Below, in pieces: positions 47,024 to 57,323 of a stretch of 64,000 nucleotides of DNA. Made by a program: the position numbers and the translations under genes. Positions within the stretch are counted from its first letter, which is position 1; each line of letters begins with the position of its first letter. Source of the stretch: Zea mays (taxonomy: Eukaryota; Streptophyta; Magnoliopsida; Poales; Poaceae); assembly GCF_902167145.1 (NCBI RefSeq), contig NC_050101.1, positions 113,241,789 to 113,305,788 on the forward strand, read 5' to 3'. A model generated the notes under the pieces. It made no database searches and was not told the DNA's origin. It saw only the letters and a list, made by a program, of their open reading frames with translations.

Positions 47024-48265
47024 TGTCGGCGTTTTGGACCCGCGAGGACCCTCAACCGACCAGTGAATGTGATGCTGCGTGTCCCTGTCCAGATGGATTG
47101 ATGCAAGATGAAACACGAGAGGGGGGATGAGGCTTATATTATCTTGCACCGGGGTGCTCGTAGTAGGGGTTACAAGCTTCGCGGGAGAGGGTTTGGCCTT
47201 GGAGTGAGTCGTCTGAGCTAGCCTCCTTCGCATCCGCCCTCCTCACCCTGGGAAGGTCCTGGGCATCCCCTTTTATAGATACAAGGAGATGATCCAGCTG
47301 TACATATGGGGGTGTAGCTATGCGCTAACGTGGCAGGCAGATAAGTGCTTGAGTCCTGTAGAAGCATAGCTGGCGGTGCGGCCCTGGGTCCTGCTGACGT
47401 TTCTTTGCCTTCGTAGAGAGTTGAGAACAATCGACGTCATGGACGCATGCAGGGAACCATCATTACCTGTTGCCGGAGTAATCTAGATGGGACCCCGGTC
47501 TTGTTCTTTCGTAGCCTGAGGCAGCTAGCTAGGGGTAGGGTAATGATGTATCCCCTGTGGCGTAGTCGGTCCGAGGCCGAGGTCGGGCGAGGCGGTGACT
47601 TCTCCTGAGGCCGAGGCTGAGGTCGGGCGAGGTTGTGACTCCTCCCGAGGCCGAGGCTGAGGCCAAGGCCTAGGGTCGGGCGAGGCGGAGACCTTCTCCC
47701 GAGGCCGAGGCTGAGGTCGAGGCCTGGGGTCGAGCGAGGCAGAGCTCCCTGTTGCGCCCGAGGCTGAACTCGGGGGAGGTCGTGACTTACTGTCGTTAGT
47801 TTTACCCTGGTGGTTGGCACAACAGTCGGAACGGGGTGAATAGTGTTGTTTTCCTGTCAGAACAATCAGTAAAGGGGCGAAGTGACTGCGGTCATTTCGA
47901 CCTTGGCAACTGAGGCGTGCGTGTCAGGATAAGGTGTCAGGTGACCCCCGCATTAAATACGCATGTGATATGGTCGGTGGTAAGGCGATTTGGCCGAGGT
48001 TGCTGTACGACAAAGTTTGCCCGAGCTTGGCCTCAGGCGAGCCAGGGGTGCGCCCATTGCCTGAGGAGGCCCTCGGGCGAGGCGTGAATCCGTCCGGGAC
48101 TACTGTTCTTGCCCGAGGTCGGGCTCGGGCGAGACGAGATCGCGTCCCTTGGTAGATGAGGCTTTAACTTTGAGCTGTGCTTACCAGCCTTTACGGTCTG
48201 TTTTGAAGATGTTTTCCAGCCATGCTTAGGAGTATTGGGGGTACCCCTAATTATGGTACCCGACA
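47024..48265 (-). repeat. Element X 5' LTR (1,242 bp)
   Basis: On the minus strand from TGTCGGGTACCATAATTAGG (48265) to GCCGACA (47024). TATA box complement TTTTATAG at 47271-47278. The outer edge touches the gag of element 2 (codons for HLLSIPLGK), showing X landed in that gene. Confidence 0.93.
47271..47278 (-). promoter_or_regulatory. TATA box of element X 5' LTR
   Basis: The minus strand reads ATCTATAAAAGGGG. It lies in the same position class as the other LTR TATA boxes in this window. Confidence 0.65.
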
Positions 48266-48266
48266 A

Positions 48267-50370
48267 CATTTACTTTCTATTCCTCTAGGAAAACCTCCAC
48301 ACTTTGATGGAGAGGACTACTCATTTTGGAGTCATAAAATGCGTTGTCATCTATTTTCTCTCCATCCTAGCATTTGTGAAATAGTGGAAAATGGAATGCA
48401 TTTCGATAGTACGGATAACCCTGTGATTATTAATGAGCCAATCCATAAGAATTCCCAAGCTACTACTATGTTGTTAGCATCTCTTTGCAGGGACGAGTAT
48501 AATAAAGTAAGTGGCTTAGACAACGCCAAGCAAACCTGGGACACCCTCAAGATCTCACATGAGGGAAATGATGCTACAATGATCACCAAAATGGAACTGG
48601 TGGAAGGCGAGCTAGGGAGATTCGCCATGATCAGGGGAGAAGAGCCAACACAAACCTACAATAGGCTCAAGACCCTGGTCAACAAGATTAGAAGCTATGG
48701 AAGCACAAGATGGACAGATCATGACGTCGTCCGACTCATGCTCAGGTCATTTACAGTTATTGACCCCCATCTTGTGAATCTTATCCGTGAAAACCCCAGG
48801 TACACAAAGATGACGCCCGAGGAGATACTCGGAAAATTCGTGAGCGGGCGCATGATGGTAAAGGAGGCACGATATGTGGATGAGGCCTTGAACAGTCCAC
48901 TACCTATCTATGAGCCGCAGCCCGTTGCTCTCAAAGCAACGAGCAGCAAGGAGGCGCTACCAAGCAGGGTAGCTCAAGTGGAGGCTGTCGGACTTAATGA
49001 AGATGAGATGGCGCTTATCATCAAGCGCTTCAAGACCACACTCAAAGGACGCAAGGAGTAGCCCAACAGGAATAAAACAAGGGGAAAACGCTCCTGCTTC
49101 AAATGCGGTAAGACTGGTCACTTTATTGCAAACTGTCCCGATAATGATAGTGACCAGGGACAAGAAAAGAGCGGGAAGAAGGAGAAAAAGAAGAACTACA
49201 GGAAGGCAAAAGGCGAGGCACACCTTGGAAAGGAATGGGACTCGGACTGCTCCTCTTCCGACTCCGATGACGAAGGACTCGCTGCTTCGGCCTTCAACAA
49301 ATCCTCACTCTTCCCCAACGAACACCATACGTGTCTTATGGCCAAGGAGAAAAAGGTATGTGTTCGGGACACACCCAAGTACACTTCATCTAGTGATGAA
49401 GAATCCTCCGATGATGAAGTAGATTACTCTAGTTTATTTAAAGGTTTAGATAGAGCTAAAGTGGAAAAATTAATGAATTAATTGATGCTCTAAATGAAAA
49501 GGATAGATTGTTAGAAAAACAAGAGGATATTTTATATGAGGAACATGACAAATTTGTTAGTGTGCAAAAATCCCTTGCCTTAGAAATTAAGATAAATGAA
49601 ATGTTATCCTCTGAATTGTCTGTTTGCCATGAATCGGTCTCTAGTTTAAAGAGTTTAAATGATGAACTAAATGCTAACTAGAGGAAGTCAACAAAACTAG
49701 TTCGTGTGTAGACCATGTTGTTATTTGTAATAGATGTAAGGATTTTGATGTTGATGCTTGTGATGATCACCTTATTTCTATTACCAAATTAAATGATGAG
49801 GTGGCAAGTCTCAATGCTCAACTTAAGACTTGCAAAATTAATTTTGATAAATTAAAATTTGCTAGGGATGCCTACACCGTTGGTAGACACCCCTCAATTA
49901 AGGATGGGCTTGGTTTTCGAAAGGAAGCCAAGAACTTAACAAGCCAAAGGGCTCCCATTCCCAACAAGGAGAAAGGGAAGGCTCCTATGGTTAGTAATCC
50001 TCAAAGGAACCATGCTTTTATTTATGATAGGAAAATTGCTAATCGTGCTCATTATAATAGGAGTTATGATCATGATGCTTTTAATTCACATGCTATGTTT
50101 GCCTCTAGTTCTACTTTTGTTCATGGTAGAAGTAGGCCTAGGAAAAGTCATGTTGTGCATCATGTGCCTAGGAAAATGTGCAATGAATCTACTACTGTTT
50201 TCCATGCTTGCAACACTTCTTTTGTTCTTTCATGTAAGAATGCAAAAGTAGTGGCTAGGAAATTGGGATCCAAATGCAAGGGAGACAAAATCTGCATATG
50301 GGTTCCAAAAACTATTGTGACTAACCTTGTAGGACCCAACAAGAGTTGGGTACCTAAAACCCAAGCTTAA
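48267..50370 (+). pseudogene. gag: Element 2 gag, 5'-truncated and broken
   Basis: Starts at HLLSIPLGKPPHFDGEDY, equivalent to about residue 97 of the element 1 Gag. Capsid region is intact to a TAG at 49059-49061. The zinc knuckle CFKCGKTGHFIANC follows in the same frame (about 49095-49136). 1-nt losses occur in the A-run 49465-49469 and near 49678-49682. The C-terminal coiled-coil part runs from 49801 to the stop at 50370 (KSWVPKTQA). The lesions place the three pieces in frames 0, 2 and 1, consistent with two single-base deletions. Confidence 0.9.
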
Positions 50371-50381
50371 ATTCCTTGCAG

Positions 50382-53345
50382 GTTTATGCATCCGGGGGCT
50401 CAAGCTAGATTATCGACAACAGATGCACAAACCACATGACGGGGGAGAATAAGATGTTCACCTCCTACGTCAAGAACAAGGATTCCCAGGATACGATTAT
50501 CTTTGGAGATGGGAATCAAGGCAAGGTCAAGGGTTTGGGAAAGATAGTCATCACCAACGAGCACTCCATATCAAATGTATTTCTAGTAGAGTCGCTTGGT
50601 TACAACCTTCTGTCTGTAAGTCAATTGTGTCACATGGGTTACAATTGTCTTTTTACAAATGTTGATGTATCTGTCTTTAGCAGGAGTGATGGTTCATTAG
50701 CTTTTAAGGGTGTATTAGACGGCAAACTCTACTTAGTTGATTTTTTTAAAGAGGAGGTCGATCTAGATGCATGCCTAATAGCTAAGACTAGTATGGGCTG
50801 GCTGTGGCATCACCGTCTAGCACATGTTGGGATGAAGAACCTTCATAAACTTCTAAAGGGAGAACATGTGTTAGGACTAACCAATGTTTGTTTCGAGAAA
50901 GATAGACCTTGTGCAGCTTGTCAGGCAGGGAAACATGTGGGAAGCACTCACCACAGCAAGAATGTGATGACAACATGAAGACCACTGGAGCTTCTTCACA
51001 TGGACCTCTTTGGAACCGTTGCCTACCTTAACATCGGGGGAAGTAAGTATGGTCTTGTAATTGTTGATGATTTTTCCCGCTTCACTTGGGTGTTCTTTTT
51101 GCAGGATAAATCAGAAACCCAAGGGACCCTAAAGCGCTTTCTAAGGAGGGCTCAAAACGAATTTGAGCTCAAGCTGAAAAAGATAAGAAGCGACAACGGG
51201 TCCGAGTTCAAGAATCTACAAGTGGAGGAGTATCTTGAGGAAGAAGGCGTCAAGCACGAGTTCTCCGCTCCCTACACACCACAGCAAAACAGTGTGGTAG
51301 AGAGGAAGAACAGGACGCTTATCGACATGGTGAGAACGATGCTTGGAGAATTCAAGACGCCCGAGCGGTTTTGGTCGGAAGCTGTGAACACAGCTTGCCA
51401 CGCCATAAACCGGCTCTACCTACATCGCCTTCTCAAGAAGACCTCGTATGAACTCCTTACCGGTAACAAACCCAACGTTTCTTACTTTCGTGTATTTGGG
51501 AGCAAATGTTACATTCTGGTGAAGAAAGGTAGACATTCTAAATTTGCTCCCAAGGCAGTAGAAGGGTTTTTACTAGGGTATGACTCAAATACAAAGGCGT
51601 ATAGAGTCTTCAACAAATCATCGGGTTTGGTTGAAGTCTCTAGCAACGTTGTATTTGATGAGACTAATGGCTCTCTAAGAGAGCAAGTTTATCTTGATGA
51701 CATAGATGAAGATGATGTTCCGACGGACGCAATGCGCACGATGGCGATAGGTGATGTGCGACCACAGGAACAACAAGAGCAAGATCAGCCATCTTCCTCC
51801 ACAATGGTGCATCCTCCAACTCAAGACGGTGAACATGTACCTCAAGAAGAGGAACAGGATCAAGGGGGAGCACAGGAAGAACAAGTGATGGAGGAAGAAG
51901 CACCACGAGTCCCTCCAACTCAAGTCTGAGCGACGATCCAAAGAAATCACCCCGTCGATCAGATTCTGGGTGACATAAGCAAGGGAGTAACAACTCGCTC
52001 ACGTTTAGCTAATTTTTGTGAGCATTACTCGTTTGTCTCTTCTATTGAGCCTTTTAGGGTAGAAGAGGCCTTACAGGATCCGGACTGGGTGTTGGCCATG
52101 CAGGAAGAGGTCAACAACTTCAAGAGGAATGAAGTTTGGAGCCTGGTGCCACGTCCAAAGCAAAATGTTGTGGGAACCAAGTGGGTGTTCCGCAACAAGC
52201 AAGACGAGCACGGGGTGGTGACAAGAAACAAGGCTCGACCTGTGGCAAAAGGTTATGCCCAAGTCGCAGGTTTGGATTTCGAGGAGACTTTTGCTCCTGT
52301 GGCTAGGCTAGAGTCTATTCGAATTTCATTAGCCTATGCCGCTCACCACTCTTTCAGGTTGTTTCAACTGGACGTAAAGAGCGCTTTCCTCAACGGGCCA
52401 ATCAAGGAGGAGGTATACGTGGTACAACCCCCTGCCTTTGAGGATGACAGGGTGATGACACAAAAGTTCGAGATGTCGATGATGGGCGAGTTGACCTACT
52501 TCCTTGGGTTCCAAGTGAAGCAACTCAAGGACGGCACCTTCCTCTCCCAAACGAAGTACACTCAAGATCTTCTCAAGAGGTTTGGGATGAAGGACGCCAA
52601 GCCCGCGAAGACACCGATGGGAACTGACGGGCCTGTCGACCTCAACAAAGGAGGTAAGTCCGTTGATCAAAAGGCATACCGGTCTATGATAGGGTCATTA
52701 CTTTATTTATGGGCTAGTAGACCGGACATTATGCTAAGCATATGCATGTGTGCTAGATATCAATCCGACCCCAGGGAATGTCACCTTGTGGTCGTTAAGT
52801 GAATTCTTAGATATTTAGTTGCCACGCCTTGCTTCGGGATCTGGTATCATAAGGGGTCTACCTTTGACTTAATTGGATACGCAGACTCCGACTATGCCGG
52901 GTGCAAGGTAGATAGGAAGAGTACATCAGGGACGTGCCAATTTCTAGGAAGGTCCCTGGTGTCCTGGAGTTCCAAGAAACTGACATCTGTTGCCCTATCC
53001 ACCGCTGAGGCCGAGTATGTTGCCGCATGACAGTGTTGCGCGCAACTACTTTGGATGAGGCAAACCCTCCGGGACTTTGGCTACAATCTGAGCAAAGTCT
53101 CACTCCTATGTGACAACGAGAGTGCAATCCGCTTGGCGGATAATCCTGTTGAACACAGCCACACTAAGCACATAGACATCCGGCATCACTTCCTGAGGGA
53201 TCACCAGCAAAAGGGAGACATCGATACTTTTCATATTAGCACCGAGAACCAGCTAGCCGATATCTTCACCAAGCCGTTGGATGAGAAAACTTTTTGCAGG
53301 TTGCGTAGTGAGCTAAATGTCTTAGATTCACGTAACTTGGATTGA
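50382..53345 (+). pseudogene. pol: Element 2 pol, broken, with RT active site deleted
   Basis: A single frame throughout, with TAG in the protease (about 50418), TGA at 50976-50978, 51927-51929, 52800-52802 and about 53028. The protease motif reads D-N-R instead of D-S-G. The integrase zinc finger and DDE core (SDNGSEF, QQNSVVERKN) are present. In RT the sequence jumps from PPAFEDD to [12 protein letters not shown] at about 52446. An in-frame deletion of about 80 codons has removed the block that carries YVDD in elements 1 and 3. RNase H follows to DSRNLD at 53345. Non-functional. Confidence 0.92.
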
Positions 53346-54131
53346 TCTATAGCATACATGTGTTTTATGCCTTTGATCATGTTACTTTGAAGCATTTACA
53401 TTACTCGTCGTATATTTGTGGTGCTCAAGTTGTACATGACCTCCCCGGACCTCACAAGTCCATATGCAAGTGCTGCACATATTAAGGGGGAGATGTGTTA
53501 CAACTTGACCCTTTGAGACTAACCTTTGTGTTTGAGTATACTTGATGTAGTCTCAAAAGTGCATTGAAAGGGAAAGGTGAACTTGGACAATGTAAAGACT
53601 TCCACTGCACTCCGGTATTAGTGTACTCACCTCCAAGTTCATACTTATGCTCTCATTGCCTTTTTGCTCTTAATTGACATTTTTGGTGAGGCAATGGGGT
53701 TAAAGGGCCAAGAATGATCCAGTTTTGGTGCTTAATGCCAAAGGGGGAGAAATTAAGGCCAAAGCAAACGGGTCAGCTACCACTTGTGAATTTTGAAAAC
53801 AATAGAGTTAGAACTTTTGATTTGTCCAAAATACTCTTATTGCAAAATTTGGTCTCTTGTGGGGGAGAATTTTTTATTATGGGAAAAGGGGAGTTTTTGG
53901 TACTTGATCAATTTTTCCATTGGAACCTCTCTTGATTTGCCCAAACAAGTGTGTTTGACTTAGAGATAGGAAAAAGGATTTGATTTACAAAAACAAACCA
54001 AGTGGTGGCAAAGAATGATCCAAATATGTCAAATCTTGTGCAAAAACAATTTGGTCCTCAATTGCATTGATGTTGCACTTCTTTTGGTTGCTTTTGGATG
54101 TGTTGGCAAAAATCACCAAAAAGGGGGAGAT
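53346..54131 (+). other. Element 2, 3' non-coding region
   Basis: 786 bp, the same length as in element 1. Repeated AGGGGGAGA-type purine tracts near 53485, 53741, 53862 and 54118, the last directly before the 3' LTR. No gene visible. Confidence 0.8.
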
Positions 54132-55389
54132 TGAAAGGGAAATGTGCCCTTGGGCAATTTCAATAATGTTTTGGTGATTAAGTGCCCAACACGGTTAATT
54201 AAGTTCTTATGTGCTAAGTAAAGTGAAAAGTGCAAATCAAAGAAAAAGGTACGTTTCTAGACTTAGTACATTGTTTTGAGTACAAATGTGTTTTGTCTAA
54301 GTGCTAGAAATAGTGAGAAAAGAATTGGAAAAAGAGTTGGGTATGTGCAGCAAACTCCAGCTCGGCTTGGCACACCGGACTGTCTGGTGGTGCACCGGAC
54401 AGTGTCCGGTGCGCCGGGCCGGTCCGCGTGAACTCGCCGCTCTCGGGACTCAATGGCGGCGTACGGCTATAATTCACCAGACTGTCCGGTGAGCCAACGG
54501 TCGCCAGCGCCAACGGTCGGCTGCGAAATCTGCGGGCGACGCGTGGCAGCTCCAACGGTCGGTGGGGGGCACCGGACTGTCCGGTGTGTACCGGACTGTC
54601 CGGTGTGCACCGGATTGTGTCCGGTGCACCAACGGGCCCAGAGCTGCAATGGTCGTCTGTACCCAATTTGGAAGGAATCGTGCACCAGACAGGCTACAGT
54701 AGTTGTCCGGTGGCGCACCGGACTATCCGGTGTGCCACTCGACAGAAGGCAAGTTTGGCCTTCCAAGTTTGTCTCCAACGGCTCCTAGCTGCCTTAGGGC
54801 TATAAAAGGGACCCCTAGGCACATGGAGGAGACATCTAAGCATTCACTAAGCATTCTAAGACTCCCACACTCTGCCTCCGCGCAATTGATCGACTGTGTT
54901 AGTGATTTGAGCTCCGTTTGAGTCGTGAACTCACTGTGCTACGTTTCGAGCTCAAGTCTTGGCTTGTGTGCGTGTGTGTGCTGCGGATTTGTGTCTTGTG
55001 TGTGTTGCTCTTCCCAACCTTACTCTGTGCTTTCTTTGTGATCTCTATTGTAAGGGCGAGAGACTCCAATTTGTTAAGATTCCTCGCAAACGGGAACAAT
55101 ACTCTAAAGGAAAAACCGTGGTATTCAAGTTGATCATCGGATCACTTGAAAGGGGTTGATTGTAACCCTCGTCCATTGGGATGCCACAACGTGGAAGTAG
55201 GCAAGTGCTACTTGGCCGAACCACGGGATAAAAATCGTGTGTCTTGTGTTGCTTTCTCTGTGATTATTGTGTTCACAAGAACTCGCTTCAAGTTACTTAG
55301 CCGTACTAACACTTATAACTAAGTTTTGTGGCTATTAGTGTTTGATTTTTACAGGATCACCTATTCACCCCCCTCTCTAGGTGCTCTCA
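54132..55389 (+). repeat. Element 2, 3' LTR (1,258 bp)
   Basis: TGAAAGGGAAATGTGCCC to GGTGCTCTCA. It carries the CACCGGAC/GTCCGGTG palindromes (54370-54740) and TATA box CTATAAAAGG (54800-54809). It is similar to 6789-8024 read on the opposite strand. Confidence 0.93.
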
Positions 55390-55968
55390 ATAGCCTCCCC
55401 CACGACCGTGATGTTCTCCCCGCTGTGAACCCCTCCCCCTAGATGGAATAAGCAGAGGTCCAATGCGGATCCGCAGCCCCCGACCCTCCACCTTGGTGTG
55501 CTGGTCACGGCTCTGTGGAGGCAACTTGCTCCCTCGCTCCCACCTCCCATGCTACCACCGCTGCCGCCATCAGCACGCCGCCCAGCCCACGCCCGCCCGC
55601 CTCCAAATGTGGATCTGCCGCCCAGGCCCTCCACCTTGGTGTGCCTTCAGCACACCACCACTGCTGTTTGATTCCTTCTCCTTTTTGTTTAGGACGTCAC
55701 CAAATTACATCCCATATCTCAGCGTCGTGGTCTCCCCGATGTGGATGGGGGAAGGTAATTTGTTTTTTTCTTCGTTAAGAATTGCTAGACTCTAGCCTCC
55801 TGCCTCTTGGAAAATCTAAAAACGATGTATTTAATTATGCATTTTTGTTTGCTTTGCTAAACTATGTACCTCTACGAGCTTTTCCACGGTAGGATTGCTT
55901 GTGAGAGCTACTCGACGAGATGACCTGAACCATTATGACTGCTAGAATGAAGTTGCGCTCTTGGTTTC
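55390..55968. other. Unassigned 579-bp segment between elements 2 and 3
   Basis: Begins GC- and Pro-codon-rich (two imperfect copies of CCCTCCACCTTGGTGTGC near 55485 and 55630) and becomes AT-rich. A 110-codon open frame (55463-55795) has no recognisable domain. It could be original host DNA into which element 3 inserted, or the remnant of another element. Confidence 0.5.
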
Positions 55969-57275
55969 TGAAAGGGAATTAGGCTTACACCTAGTTCCTA
56001 AATAATTTTGGTGGTTGAATTGCCCAACACAAACAATTGGACTAACTAGTTTGCCCTAGTGTATAAATTATACAGGTGTAAAAGGTTCACACTTAGTCAA
56101 TAAAATGACCAAGTATTGGGTTCAACAAAGGAGCAAAGGGACAACCGAAGGCACCTCTGGTCTGGGGCACCGGACTGTCCGGTGTACACAGGACAGTGTC
56201 CGGTGCACCAGAGGACTCCAACTCAAACTCGCCACCTTCGGGAATTTCTAGAGGCACTCCGCTATAATTCACCGGACTGTCCGGTGTACACCGGACAGTG
56301 TCCGGTGCTCCAAGGAAGAGCGGCCTCAGGAACTCGCCAGCCTCGGGAAATCGCAGCGGCTGCTCCGCTATAATTCACCGGACTGTCCGGTGTACACCGG
56401 ACTGTCCGGTGCAACTCCGGAGCAACGGCTACTTCGCGCCAACGGCTACCTGCAGCACATTTAATGCGCGCCAGAAGCGCGCAGAAGTCAGGCACGCGCA
56501 CGCTGGCACACCGGACATTGAACAGTACATGTTCGGTGTGCACCGGACATCCAGGCGGGCCCAGAAGACAGAAGCTCCAACGGTCGGAATCCAACGGCAT
56601 TGGTGACGTGGCTGGTGCACCGGACATGTCCTGTGTGCACCGGACTGTCCGGTGCACCATACGACAGACAACCTCCACCAACGGTCATGTTTGGTGGTTG
56701 GGGCTATAAATACCCCAACCACCCCACCATTCATTGCATCCAAGTTTTTCAGCTTCCACCCACTATACAAGAGCTAGCATTCATTGCAAAGCACACCAAA
56801 AGAGATCAAATCCTCTCCCAACTCCACACAAAGCTTTAGTGACTAGAGAGAGTGATTTGTAGTGTTCATTTGAGCTCTTGCGCTTGGATCGCTTCTTTTC
56901 TTTGGCATTCTTTCTTGTGATCAAACACTCACTTGTAATTGAGGCAAGAGACACCAATTGTGTGGTGGTCCTTGCGGGAAGTTTGATTCCCAAGTGATTT
57001 GAGAAGAGAAACTCACTCGGTCCGAGGGACCGTTTGAGAGAGGGAAGGGTTGAAAGAGACCCGGCCTTTGTGGCCTCCTCAACGGGGAGTAGGTTTGCAA
57101 GAACCGAACCTCGGTAAAACAAATCCGTGTGTCTCACTTCTTATTTGCTTAAGATTTGTTTTGCACCCTCTCTCGCGGACTCGGTTTTATTTCTAACGCT
57201 AACCCGACTTGTAGTTGTGTTTATATTTGTAAATCTCAGTTTCGCCCTATTCACCCCCCCTCTAGGCGACTATCA
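55969..57275 (+). repeat. Element 3, 5' LTR (1,307 bp)
   Basis: TGAAAGGGAATTAGGC to GCGACTATCA. Dense CACCGGACTGTCCGGTG palindromes between 56168 and 56660; TATA box GCTATAAATACC at 56705-56711. Confidence 0.93.
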
Positions 57276-57277
57276 AT

Positions 57278-57290
57278 TGGTATCAGAGCC
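57278..57290 (+). other. Element 3 primer-binding site (initiator Met tRNA)
   Basis: TGGTATCAGAGCC two bases after the LTR end, complementary to the initiator-Met tRNA 3' end. Confidence 0.92.
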
Positions 57291-57323
57291 CAGTGCTTCA
57301 TTAGAGCCTAACCGCTCGAAGTG

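Larger units (their letters stand above)
9289..48265 (-). mobile_element. Element X: old Tat-lineage gypsy element, interrupted by two insertions
   Basis: A minus-strand element. 5' LTR 47024-48265, primer-binding site, gag (46963-45093, then 31404 onward after insertion Y), protease, RT, two RNase H regions, integrase (to 27045), an antisense gene on the plus strand (22942-26574), purine tract at 21586, and a truncated 3' LTR (21585-21515 plus 9548-9289, split by the Huck-like element). Dual RNase H, DGG-type protease and the antisense gene are Tat-lineage traits. About eight differences over 327 bp between the LTR copies (by eye) make it older than both insertions. Nearly every ORF carries stops or frameshifts. 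Confidence 0.88.
48266..55389 (+). mobile_element. Element 2: decayed Sirevirus lacking its 5' end
   Basis: Plus-strand copia element closely related to element 1. It begins in the middle of gag where X is inserted; its 5' LTR, primer site and about the first 95 gag codons are not found on the other side of X (before 9289), so they were deleted. It retains gag, pol, multi-purine-tract non-coding region and a full 3' LTR. It has at least six stop codons, two frameshifts and an RT deletion, and is the oldest layer of the nest. Confidence 0.9.
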
